Notes under the pieces: model-generated
The model's database searches: none
What the model was told of the DNA's origin: nothing
The model's input: the letters and a program-made list of their open reading frames with translations, nothing else
Part shown: positions 28,805-36,432 of the stretch, one piece after another
Position numbering within the stretch: position 1 is the stretch's first letter
How the letters are laid out: each line of letters starts with the position of its first letter
NCBI GenBank assembly: GCA_913054135.1
Contig: CAJXJK010000006.1
Coordinates: 186,001 to 250,000, forward strand
Direction of reading: 5' to 3'
Source: an uncultured Flavobacteriales bacterium
GTDB lineage: Bacteria > Bacteroidota > Bacteroidia > Flavobacteriales_D > Crocinitomicaceae
Length of the DNA: 64,000 nucleotides
Translations under genes and position numbers: made by a program

Positions 28805-29419
28805 GTGTTCCTAGAAATTAATTCAGAAAACCCTGATGACCGATTAATTCAACAAGTCGTTCAAAAACTGCAAAAGGGTGGAATAATTATTTATCCTACT
28901 GATACCGTTTACGCTCTAGGATGTAATCTTATGGATAAAAGAGCTATTGAAAAATTAGCCAAACTCAAAGGTTTAAAACCAAAAAAGGCAAACTTTTCTC
29001 TGATGTGTTATGATTTGAGTACGCTTTCTGACTACACTAAATACATAGACAGACCAACCTATAAGATCTTAAATAAGAACCTTCCTGGACCATTTACTTT
29101 CATTCTCAACGCCTCATCAAAAATTCCAAAACTCTTTGACTCAAATAAAAAGACTGTCGGAATCAGAATTCCAGATAATGAAATAGTTCGAAAAATAGTT
29201 GAAAGATTAGGGAATCCTCTGGTAACAACATCTATTCATGATGATGATGAAATCATTGAATACACTACTGACCCTTACGCTATCAATGAGAATTGGGAAG
29301 GGAAAGTAGATATCATTATTGATGGAGGATACGGAAGAAACGAGCCTTCAACAGTTGTTGATTGCTCTGATGATGATATAGAAATTGTCAGACAAGGAAT
29401 TGGAGAGTTGCTTTATTAA
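28805..29419 (+). CDS. YciO/Sua5/YrdC-family L-threonylcarbamoyladenylate synthase-like protein
   Basis: The 204 residues match YciO along their whole length: 'GGIIIYPTDTVYALGCN' near the start, 'FSLMCYDLSTLSDYTKYID', 'LPGPFTFILNASSKIPKLF', 'KTVGIRIPDNEIVRKI' and 'LVTTSIHDDD', ending with 'STVVDCSDDDIEIVRQGIGEL'. The start is GTG at 28805, which agrees with the YciO N terminus. YrdC/Sua5 makes threonylcarbamoyl-AMP for tRNA t6A modification; YciO proteins are close relatives with weak or different activity, so I do not claim t6A synthesis. The protein is cytoplasmic. It is the third gene of a probable transcript with the subtilase and DUF5522 genes. Confidence 0.85.
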   Translation: MFLEINSENPDDRLIQQVVQKLQKGGIIIYPTDTVYALGCNLMDKRAIEKLAKLKGLKPKKANFSLMCYDLSTLSDYTKYIDRPTYKILNKNLPGPFTFILNASSKIPKLFDSNKKTVGIRIPDNEIVRKIVERLGNPLVTTSIHDDDEIIEYTTDPYAINENWEGKVDIIIDGGYGRNEPSTVVDCSDDDIEIVRQGIGELLY

Positions 29420-29486
29420 CAACCATACTTGAAAACTTCTGAGCTGCACCTTATTAATGCACCTCTTTCTCACTTACTTTTGACAT

Positions 29487-31043
29487 GTGATTCTGAATTA
29501 CATATGGATTGGATTCTTTCTTGTTGCCCTTGTGGTTGCGATTATCCGAACCATTCTTGGAGATTTTTTAGTATTCGGTGAAATCATTGAAAGCACCTTT
29601 AGCATGGCCAAAGTAGGATTCGAAATCTCTTTGGGCCTCACTGGTGTATTATGTCTTTGGCTTGGAATAATGAAAGTGGGAGAAAAAGGTGGTTCTGTTA
29701 GAATGCTTTCAAAACTAGTAGGCCCTTTCTTTAGCAAGCTATTTCCTGATGTACCTGAAGATCATCCTGCAAGAGGATCAATGCTCATGAATTTTTCGGC
29801 CAATATGTTAGGTCTTGACAATGCAGCCACACCTATGGGACTGAAAGCCATGACTGAACTGCAAGAACTCAACAAAGAAAAAGATAAAGCCACGAACGCA
29901 ATGATCATGTTTTTGGTCTTAAACACCTCTGGTCTAACCTTAATTCCTGTTGCCGTAATGACTTACAGAAGTCAATTTGGTGCTGAAAACCCTGCAGATA
30001 TATTTCTTCCTATCCTCATTTCAACCTTTGTTGCATCACTTGTAGGATTAATAGTAGTTGCATTATACCAGAAAATAAACCTCTTCAATAAAGTTGTCTT
30101 AGCATATTTAGGTGGAATTAGTCTGGTTATTATTGGCTTAATCACTTACTTCGGTTCTCTTTCTCCTTACCAATTAGAAGTGCAATCGAGCCTATTAAGT
30201 AACGTCATCCTTTACGGAATCATCTGCGGCTTTATAATAATGGCTCTTCGTAAGAAAGTCAATGTTTACGAAGCATTTATTGAAGGAGCAAAAGGTGGAT
30301 TTGATATAGCGATTAAAATTATCCCTTACCTAATCGCCATATTGATTTCGATAGGAGTCTTTAGAGCTTCTGGAGCAATGGATTTTGTAATTGATGGAAT
30401 GAGATGGTTCTTCGCTCTGTTTATGACAAATACTGACTTCGTTGAAGGATTACCGACTGCTCTTATGAAACCATTGAGCGGATCGGGTGCTAGAGGAATG
30501 ATGATTGATGCCTTCAACACACATGGTGTAGATAGTTTCATAGGTAAATTAAACGCAACCTTACAAGGAGCTACCGACACCACATTTTATATCATTGCGG
30601 TTTACTTTGGTTCGGTAGGCATCAGAAAAACCAGATACGCCATTAAAGCTGGACTCTTAGCAGATTTGGCAGGTGTGATTGCAGCCATTGTTATTACAAC
30701 ATTCTGGTTTGGTGGTGACGTACAACTCCCCTCTCTATCGGATAAAGAGGTGGCTGTTACTTTTGTTGAAGAATGGAATTCTAATGATAAAGAAAGAGTT
30801 CATCCGAATTGTAAATTCATTGATATTTCTGGAGAATCCTATAACTTTAAAGATGTAGACAAACAATTTGGGACACTTAACTTCGTCTCTGTTAGTGAGA
30901 AGAACTCTGAAAATGTTTTAGAATTAAAGCCTGAGCTCATTCTAAAAACTGAAGAGGGTAATAAGTTTAGACTTTTCAATTTAACGATTGCCAATGAAAA
31001 AGTCGTAAAAGTAGAGTTGTTAGATATTTTTGAAAATAATTAA
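29487..31043 (+). CDS. Nucleoside-recognition (SpmA/SpmB-like) membrane protein with C-terminal extension
   Basis: The 518 residues fuse two nucleoside-recognition/gate membrane domains, corresponding to spore maturation proteins SpmA (about 1-200, 'MNFSANMLGLDNAATPMGLK') and SpmB (about 220-425, 'GARGMMIDAFNTHGVDSF', 'LQGATDTTFYIIAVYFGSVG'). Such fusions are common in non-sporulating Bacteroidota, where the transported or sensed ligand is not settled. After the last helix a soluble segment of about 90 residues (428-518) follows, which I cannot assign. The start is GTG at 29487; the next gene starts on the last base of this stop. Residues with charge in the membrane domains ('DNAATP', 'SGSGARG') are conserved in the family. 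Confidence 0.8.
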   Translation: MILNYIWIGFFLVALVVAIIRTILGDFLVFGEIIESTFSMAKVGFEISLGLTGVLCLWLGIMKVGEKGGSVRMLSKLVGPFFSKLFPDVPEDHPARGSMLMNFSANMLGLDNAATPMGLKAMTELQELNKEKDKATNAMIMFLVLNTSGLTLIPVAVMTYRSQFGAENPADIFLPILISTFVASLVGLIVVALYQKINLFNKVVLAYLGGISLVIIGLITYFGSLSPYQLEVQSSLLSNVILYGIICGFIIMALRKKVNVYEAFIEGAKGGFDIAIKIIPYLIAILISIGVFRASGAMDFVIDGMRWFFALFMTNTDFVEGLPTALMKPLSGSGARGMMIDAFNTHGVDSFIGKLNATLQGATDTTFYIIAVYFGSVGIRKTRYAIKAGLLADLAGVIAAIVITTFWFGGDVQLPSLSDKEVAVTFVEEWNSNDKERVHPNCKFIDISGESYNFKDVDKQFGTLNFVSVSEKNSENVLELKPELILKTEEGNKFRLFNLTIANEKVVKVELLDIFENN

Positions 31044-31510
31044 TGTTCGGACGTAAAAATAAAAAAGCTGAAATTTCAGGTGTAGTGCAACTGAAAAAAC
31101 TGAAGTACCCTCCAAAAATTCTGATTGGATGGGCTGAGGCTATTGGTGGAAACACCAAGCTTCGTGATTGGTTCTTAGCCAGTGACGAATATAAAGAGCT
31201 TGGAATGGCCGTTCACGCAATCTATCTAAAAGACGAAGCAAGAGACTGGCTAATGAAAAACGGATTTGCCCATTTAATGGCAATGATTAATGGCGTTGAA
31301 GGAAACAAAGAAGCCTTACATTGGTTAGAGAAAAACAACTTACAACTCTTAAAACATCTTGCATTGGCTGGGGATGGAAACGAAGACTCAATGAAGTGGC
31401 TTGTAAAAAACAATCATCAAGAATTTGCAATCGTAGCGCAAAAAATAGAGTTTGTGAAAGACGAGATTGAAGCGAACCACAATGACGTTCACAAATTTGG
31501 AGTTGATTAA
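31043..31510 (+). CDS. Conserved hypothetical protein with repeated helical 'WLxKN' units
   Basis: The 155 residues have no signal peptide or membrane helix. A repeated motif of an aromatic-leucine-lysine-asparagine type recurs at about every 30 residues ('ARDWLMKNGFAHLMAM', 'ALHWLEKNNLQLLKHL', 'SMKWLVKNNHQEFAIV'), so the fold is probably a helical repeat. The start ATG overlaps the stop of the upstream membrane protein gene by one base, implying translational coupling and perhaps a shared function. I do not recognise a named family. It ends 2 bp from the convergent lipoprotein gene. Confidence 0.65.
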   Translation: MFGRKNKKAEISGVVQLKKLKYPPKILIGWAEAIGGNTKLRDWFLASDEYKELGMAVHAIYLKDEARDWLMKNGFAHLMAMINGVEGNKEALHWLEKNNLQLLKHLALAGDGNEDSMKWLVKNNHQEFAIVAQKIEFVKDEIEANHNDVHKFGVD

Positions 31511-31511
31511 A

Positions 31512-31919
31512 TCAATCTCTGCTTAGCCTGTACTCATAAAGAGTAGTATCATCCTGAAACCAAAACTCAAAGGTATTATTCACGAAGCTGTAGTTGTAGG
31601 TGGTATCTAGGTAATGATCAGCATCATATTGGGTAGAGTACGCAGAACCATATTGAAATTGCATCCTTGTGGCATCATCTACGAGATAACTGCCATGATG
31701 TGTTGCCGGCGCATTAGTTAAAGAATCTCCAGTGATTTGAAATTTTAGAGTACTCTCCCAAAGGGCCATATACACTACTCCACTTGCTACTGTATCACCA
31801 CTGCTTCTTATCTCATTAAATATTCCACGGTAAATACCTTCATTAGGAACAAGGACATCCTTTTTACAGGATAAACCCATAAAAATTAATACAGAGAAAA
31901 TGCAGAGTTTTTTTAGCAT
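31512..31919 (-). CDS. Hypothetical lipoprotein
   Basis: The 135 residues begin with a lipoprotein signal ('LCIFSVLIFMGLSC', lipobox GLSC). The mature part has alternating polar and hydrophobic residues that fit a small beta-sandwich or lipocalin-like fold: 'EGIYRGIFNEIRSSGDT', 'MALWESTLKFQITG', 'NTFEFWFQDDTTLYEYRLSR'. No family is recognised and no active-site motif is visible. The gene is convergent with the helical-repeat gene at 31043 and divergent from fhs. It is probably transcribed alone. Anchoring in the outer membrane inner leaflet is the default expectation for such Bacteroidota lipoproteins, but this is inference. Confidence 0.6.
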   Translation of the reverse strand: MLKKLCIFSVLIFMGLSCKKDVLVPNEGIYRGIFNEIRSSGDTVASGVVYMALWESTLKFQITGDSLTNAPATHHGSYLVDDATRMQFQYGSAYSTQYDADHYLDTTYNYSFVNNTFEFWFQDDTTLYEYRLSRD

Positions 31920-32001
31920 GTTAAATAAATATCAAGATAAGTAATTCCCTAACGAAGCAAGGATTTTTTTATTATCTTCAGCTCTCAAATTTAAGAAAAA
32001 C

Positions 32002-33684
32002 ATGGCAAACAAAGTACTTTCGGATATAGAAATTGCACAAGCTGCAACTTTAGACCACATAAAAAATATCGCTCAAAAATTAGACATTCAAGAAGATGAT
32101 CTTGAAATGTATGGTAAATACAAAGCAAAAATCCCATTAAAACTTATTGACCAATCTAAAATTGACGAGAGTAACTTAATTCTCGTTACAGCTCTTACAC
32201 CTACTCCAGCGGGAGAAGGAAAGACGACTACATCAATTGGTTTAACTGAAGGACTTAACAAAATTGGTAAGAAAACGACAGTAGTATTGAGAGAGCCTTC
32301 ACTTGGTCCTGTTTTCGGAATCAAAGGAGGAGCTGCCGGAGGTGGTTATGCTCAAGTAGTTCCTATGGAAGACATTAATTTGCACTTCACAGGTGATTTT
32401 TCTGCTGTTGAAAAGGCCAATAATCTACTTTCAGCCCTAATTGATAATAACATTCAATCTAAAACAAGAAGTCTTGGGATTGATCCTAGAACAATTGGTT
32501 GGAAGCGTGTTATGGATATGAATGACAGAGCATTAAGAGACATAGTGATCGGATTAGGAGGAACAGGCAATGGAATCCCAAGAGAAGATGGATTTAATAT
32601 TACTCCAGCCTCTGAGGTGATGGCTATACTTTGTATGGCTGAGAACTTTGAAGACTTGAAATCAAGACTTGGAAACATTTATGTAGGTACCACTTTTGAC
32701 AAGAAGCCAATTTACGCCAGAGATTTAAAGGCCGAGAACGCAATGGCAATACTTCTTAAAGATGCCATCCAACCTAACTTAGTGCAAACATTAGAAGGTA
32801 ATCCGGCAATTATTCATGGAGGGCCATTTGCTAACATAGCACAAGGAACCAATACAATCATTGCAACAAAAATGGGGCTTTCACTTTCAGAATATGTCGT
32901 AACAGAAGCTGGATTTGGAGCCGATTTAGGGGCCGAAAAGTTCTTAGATATTAAATGTGTTTCAGGAGGATTAAAGCCAAAGGCTACAGTATTAGTTGCA
33001 ACCATTAGAGCACTCAGACATCACGGCGGAGCTCCAAAAGAAGAATATAACACTCCTTCTACCGAAAGAGTAGCTAACGGATTAGCTAACCTTGGTAAGC
33101 ACATTGAGAACATGCAAAAATTTGGATTAAATCCTGTAGTAGCCATCAACGCATTCCCAACTGATACCGAAGAAGAAATTCAATTGATCAAAGAAAGATG
33201 TGAAAGCAGAGGATGTAAAGCAGTGGTAGCTCGAGGATGGGCAGATGGCGGAAACGGAATGACAGATTTGGCGACTGCTGTTGTAGAAGTCATTGAAAAT
33301 GGAAATAACGTCTTTAAACCATTATATGATTGGAATCTCCCAGTTAAAGAGAAGATTGAAATAATCGCAAGAGAAGTATATGGTGCTGAATCAGTTGAGT
33401 ATTCGAAAAAAGCTTTGACTGATTTGAAAAAGATCGAAAATTTAGGCTTAGCAAAACTTCCAATTTGCATGGCTAAAACACAGAAATCATTCTCAGATAA
33501 CGACAAATTACTCGGTCGCCCAACAGGCTTCGCAGTTAACGTAAGAGAATTTGAATTTGCTGCCGGAGCAGGATTCATTATTCCAATTCTTGGGAAGATG
33601 ATGAGAATGCCAGGATTACCCGCAACTCCAGCTTCTGAAGGAATGACCATTGATAATGATGGTGTTATCTCGGGACTATCATAA
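32002..33684 (+). CDS. fhs: Formate--tetrahydrofolate ligase
   Basis: The 560 residues match the usual length (about 556). The ATP-binding loop 'PTPAGEGKTT' is at 67-76, followed by 'LREPSLGPVFGIKGGAAGGG' and 'VVTEAGFGADLGAEKFLDIK', all diagnostic, and the C terminus carries 'MMRMPGLPATPASEGM'. The enzyme makes 10-formyl-THF from formate, THF and ATP, feeding purine and one-carbon metabolism, or runs in reverse. fdhD begins on the last base of its stop codon, so the two genes are translationally coupled, which ties formate use to a formate dehydrogenase maturation factor. No intact -7 promoter box is visible in the 80 bp upstream. Confidence 0.97.
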   Translation: MANKVLSDIEIAQAATLDHIKNIAQKLDIQEDDLEMYGKYKAKIPLKLIDQSKIDESNLILVTALTPTPAGEGKTTTSIGLTEGLNKIGKKTTVVLREPSLGPVFGIKGGAAGGGYAQVVPMEDINLHFTGDFSAVEKANNLLSALIDNNIQSKTRSLGIDPRTIGWKRVMDMNDRALRDIVIGLGGTGNGIPREDGFNITPASEVMAILCMAENFEDLKSRLGNIYVGTTFDKKPIYARDLKAENAMAILLKDAIQPNLVQTLEGNPAIIHGGPFANIAQGTNTIIATKMGLSLSEYVVTEAGFGADLGAEKFLDIKCVSGGLKPKATVLVATIRALRHHGGAPKEEYNTPSTERVANGLANLGKHIENMQKFGLNPVVAINAFPTDTEEEIQLIKERCESRGCKAVVARGWADGGNGMTDLATAVVEVIENGNNVFKPLYDWNLPVKEKIEIIAREVYGAESVEYSKKALTDLKKIENLGLAKLPICMAKTQKSFSDNDKLLGRPTGFAVNVREFEFAAGAGFIIPILGKMMRMPGLPATPASEGMTIDNDGVISGLS

Positions 33685-34487
33685 TGACTGGAGTTCAGGA
33701 GTACGAAGGATATAAATATGAAAAAGGGTCGGTTGCAAAAGTAACTGACCCTTTGACTGTAGAATCCCCTTTACAAATCAGTATTAACGGAGAATCTTTC
33801 ACCGTGGTCATGCAAACTCCAGGTGACGAGAAAGATCTCGCCATTGGCCTCCTTTATGCCGAAGATGTTATCAAAGACTTTAATAGTGTTCAGTTCGAAT
33901 TCACAAAAGATAGTCGTGAATTCATTCAAGAGATTAATTTAATAACAGAAGCCAACAATTTGGGCAATGGATATATGAGCAGTAGAAGCCTATTATCAGT
34001 GTCTTCATGCGGAATCTGCGGTAAAAAAGAAATTGAAGACCTCATGCCAAAGGAAAGTAAACTTATGAGCGAATTGTATTTTTCGTTTGATCAACTTTTC
34101 TCTTGTCACAAAAACATGCAAGAAGGCCAACTCAACTTCCTTAAAACAGGTGGATGCCACGGCGTAGCTGCATTCAACAAAAATGGAGAAATCCTATCAC
34201 TCAAAGAAGATATTGGAAGACACAATGCCTTAGACAAGGTAATAGGCGATTTAATTCAACGCAATTTGTTAGAATCCGCCAAACTCATTACATTTAGTGG
34301 TAGAACCTCTTATGAGATTGTATCTAAAGCATTTAGAGCTAAAATACCGGTAATTGCAGCTGTGTCATCTCCATCAAGCTTAGCTATTGATTTCGCCAAA
34401 GAATTTGGCCTAACACTTATCGGCTTTTGCCGCGACAACAAAGGAACTTGTTACTCGAATCCAAATAGACTGAATCTGACAATATGA
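33684..34487 (+). CDS. fdhD: Formate dehydrogenase accessory sulfurtransferase FdhD
   Basis: The 267 residues contain 'GDEKDLAIGLLYAEDVI' near residue 47-63, the sulfur-carrying loop 'SSCGICGKKEIEDL' with Cys109 and Cys112, 'FLKTGGCHGVAAF', 'EDIGRHNALDKVIGD' and 'TFSGRTSYEIVSKA', all typical of FdhD. FdhD passes sulfur from IscS to the molybdenum cofactor of formate dehydrogenase. No formate dehydrogenase gene is in this window. The start overlaps the fhs stop by one base and a lipoprotein start overlaps the fdhD stop (TGA inside ATGA), so translation is coupled along the run. The two cysteines of the CxxC motif are intact, so the protein is probably functional. Confidence 0.93.
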   Translation: MTGVQEYEGYKYEKGSVAKVTDPLTVESPLQISINGESFTVVMQTPGDEKDLAIGLLYAEDVIKDFNSVQFEFTKDSREFIQEINLITEANNLGNGYMSSRSLLSVSSCGICGKKEIEDLMPKESKLMSELYFSFDQLFSCHKNMQEGQLNFLKTGGCHGVAAFNKNGEILSLKEDIGRHNALDKVIGDLIQRNLLESAKLITFSGRTSYEIVSKAFRAKIPVIAAVSSPSSLAIDFAKEFGLTLIGFCRDNKGTCYSNPNRLNLTI

Positions 34488-35257
34488 AACACACCACATT
34501 TATCTTATTAATTTCCACACTATTCTCTTGTCAATCTGAAGGAGAAAACAAGGAAGAGTGAATGATTTCTCTCACCGAATTCGACAATCATCTTGCAGGA
34601 AACATCAAAGACTTGAATACCTGGAAGGAAGAAATATCAGAAATTCCAGATCTAATCTCTGAAGAAACAGAATTGGACCAATCAATTAAATACAATTTTT
34701 CTCCGGTCATGGGAACCCACAGTGGTAACGCCACTGCCAATGAGGAATTCAACAGCAAATACCTTTCAACATATTCAATCTCTAAACCACTCAACGAATG
34801 AATGGATAAGGATTTCTTCGAATCAGATATTTATGATATCATCAATTCTTTCTTAAATGAAGATGAAAAGTTCTACAGCACTGCCATCCCAAGTAAGGAT
34901 GACGAGAGATTTCCTTCGGCGGGCGTAGCCTACATTGACACAGTCAATTTAGCGCGATATGTATTTCTAATAGACGTCATAGCTTTCAATCGCGGTCAAG
35001 CTTATGCTGCAAGTGAAAACCTGATAACCGGTAACTTGCTTTTCAAAATGCATGTTTACGACATGAGAGAACACAAATTATTACTCGTTTCAGAACAATC
35101 AATTGAAGGACCGACATCAGTATCGTACACAGTAGACGAAAACAAGTCATTTGAGGAACAACAAAAATCTGCAGATTTCTATTTAGACAAAGAGAACGAA
35201 GAATTCTATCCGAATGCAATAATTGATCTTTTTTGTGAGATTAATAATTTCCATTAA
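34484..35257 (+). pseudogene. Lipoprotein gene interrupted by two in-frame TGA codons
   Basis: One reading frame runs from the ATG at 34484 to the TAA at 35257. The first 25 codons encode a clean lipoprotein signal (lipobox LFSC in 'FILLISTLFSCQSEG'), but a TGA at 34559-34561 stops it at once. The same frame continues from 34562 for 79 codons to a second TGA at 34799-34801 and then from 34802 for 151 codons to the real TAA. Each TGA is followed directly by ATG. If both TGAs were tryptophan codons (TGG with a G-to-A change), the product would be a 257-residue lipoprotein. The frame is otherwise intact and codon use is like the neighbours. Explanations are a recent pseudogene, sequencing or assembly error, readthrough, or three coupled cistrons; I favour a decayed or mis-sequenced lipoprotein gene. 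Confidence 0.55.
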
Positions 35258-35341
35258 ACGATAAAACACTTCCTCTCAACGACGATTCCTAACTTATCAA
35301 AGAGTTTATCATTCTGATTACCAACTTCAGGTGTAAATTCA

Positions 35342-35354
35342 TGTCTTAAAGACA
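35342..35354. promoter_or_regulatory. Short perfect palindrome upstream of small lipoprotein gene
   Basis: TGTCTTAAAGACA has 6-bp arms around a central A and lies 12 nt before the ATG at 35367. It could be an operator half-site pair or a leader hairpin; no regulator is known. At this length, chance occurrence is quite possible. Confidence 0.2.
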
Positions 35355-35366
35355 AATTATACAATT

Positions 35367-35588
35367 ATGAAAAAAAAGTTGATGGTTGGGGCGTTCTCAA
35401 TTGCCTTATTAAGTTGTAGCGGATCAGAAGATCAAACAACAGAAACTACAGAATCAGAAGTAGTAAATCAAGAAGAAATCATTGAGGTCGAAAATGCCAC
35501 CAATGAGGTTTCAGAAGGGTTAGAAACTCTAGAACAAGAAGTTGAACAATTAAACAATGAAATTGACTCATTACTAAACGACATATAA
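35367..35588 (+). CDS. Small coiled-coil lipoprotein
   Basis: The 73 residues comprise a lipoprotein signal ('VGAFSIALLSC', lipobox ALLSC) and an acidic mature part with Thr/Glu/Val-rich sequence ending in a heptad-like coil ('LETLEQEVEQLNNEIDSLL'). The build recalls Lpp-like or coiled-coil spacer lipoproteins, but no lysine for peptidoglycan attachment is at the C terminus. The downstream gene for the lysine/aspartate-rich protein begins 1 bp after its stop, and both probably share a transcript that ends at the hairpin at 36231-36259. Function unknown. Confidence 0.6.
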   Translation: MKKKLMVGAFSIALLSCSGSEDQTTETTESEVVNQEEIIEVENATNEVSEGLETLEQEVEQLNNEIDSLLNDI

Positions 35589-35589
35589 A

Positions 35590-36210
35590 ATGAAAGCTAT
35601 ACTAACAATACTAATCTTGGCTCTAAGCACATTCGCCATTGCACAAGGAAAGAGTGACAAGAACAAGAACAAGAACAAAACTGAGAAAGCTATCGATAAG
35701 GGAGCTGACAAAGTTGATGAAGTCCTAAATTCTGACAAAGGAAACGGCAAAGACAAAGACAAGGACAAAGGAGAGAAGAAAGACAAGGACAAATCTGATG
35801 AAGATGCTGACGAAAATGGAGAAAAGAAAGACGACAAGAAGGATAAAGAGAAAGGCAATAACGGAAATGGAAATGCTTATGGACAGAATAAAGGTGACCT
35901 TAGCGGACAAGAATTCGGCAAAGAACGTTCAGAAGCTGCTAAGAAAAATGCTGAGCTAAAAAAGAAGGAAGCTGAAGAGAAGGTTGAAGAGTTAGAAAAA
36001 GTTTCTGATGAAAAGCATACCAAAATTGATGATGCCAAGGAAAAAATTGAAAAAGAAAAAGAAGATGGCAAAATCAGTGATGCAGAATACCAAATAAAAT
36101 CTGAGAAGATTAAATTGGCTGAAGAGGCGATCATTAAAGTTGATAGCAAAATTGAAGATGAAAGAAACAAGATTAAAGCCCTTGAAGAATTAATTATTAA
36201 AGAGAAATAG
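35590..36210 (+). CDS. Secreted Lys/Asp-rich coiled-coil protein
   Basis: The 206 residues start with a Sec signal peptide ('ILTILILALSTFAIAQ'). Residues about 20-90 are low-complexity lysine, aspartate, asparagine and glutamate repeats ('NKNKNKTEK', 'DKDKDKGEKKDKDKSDED'), followed by a glycine/asparagine hinge ('NNGNGNAYGQNKG') and a long charged coiled coil (about 110-206, 'ELKKKEAEEKVEELEKV'). Such highly charged proteins are often flexible spacers or bind nucleic acid, ions or cell wall polymers; this is a guess. It follows the small lipoprotein by 1 bp and ends 20 bp before the terminator. The repeats are encoded by AAG/AAC/GAC runs prone to slippage. Confidence 0.65.
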   Translation: MKAILTILILALSTFAIAQGKSDKNKNKNKTEKAIDKGADKVDEVLNSDKGNGKDKDKDKGEKKDKDKSDEDADENGEKKDDKKDKEKGNNGNGNAYGQNKGDLSGQEFGKERSEAAKKNAELKKKEAEEKVEELEKVSDEKHTKIDDAKEKIEKEKEDGKISDAEYQIKSEKIKLAEEAIIKVDSKIEDERNKIKALEELIIKEK

Positions 36211-36230
36211 ATCCAAAATTCATTTTTATA

Positions 36231-36259
36231 AAGAGGACTCAAGGGAGTCCTCTTTTTTT
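36231..36259 (+). terminator. Rho-independent terminator
   Basis: A perfect 10-bp stem (AAGAGGACTC pairing with GAGTCCTCTT) has a 4-nt loop (AAGG) and runs into seven T residues. It ends the 35367-36210 transcript and isolates the GAPDH/sterol operon downstream. Confidence 0.9.
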
Positions 36260-36408
36260 ATATCTAATTTTTCGAACTCCCTGGTCATAAGACAAGAACA
36301 CACTACCTTCTTATGCACGCATATCAGTGATTTTGCTTAATCTAAATCGACTTAGCAAGAGTCGTAAAGAATAGATGTTAAACTGTGATTTTTTCGGCCT
36401 GAAATGGT

Positions 36409-36416
36409 TATTTTTG
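36409..36416 (+). promoter_or_regulatory. Candidate -7 promoter element for the gap-to-osc operon
   Basis: TATTTTTG matches TAnnTTTG exactly and lies 16 nt before the gap start codon at 36433. The -33 TTTG element is not obvious (a T-rich stretch lies about 16 nt upstream). With the terminator at 36231-36259 this is the only promoter candidate for the ten-gene run. Confidence 0.45.
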
Positions 36417-36432
36417 TATTAAATAAAAACAG

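Noticed and set aside
34484-35257. TGA as a selenocysteine codon in the split lipoprotein, because fdhD lies upstream.
   Set aside because: No SECIS-like hairpin is obvious after either TGA, and nothing suggests a selenoprotein; tryptophan loss is simpler.
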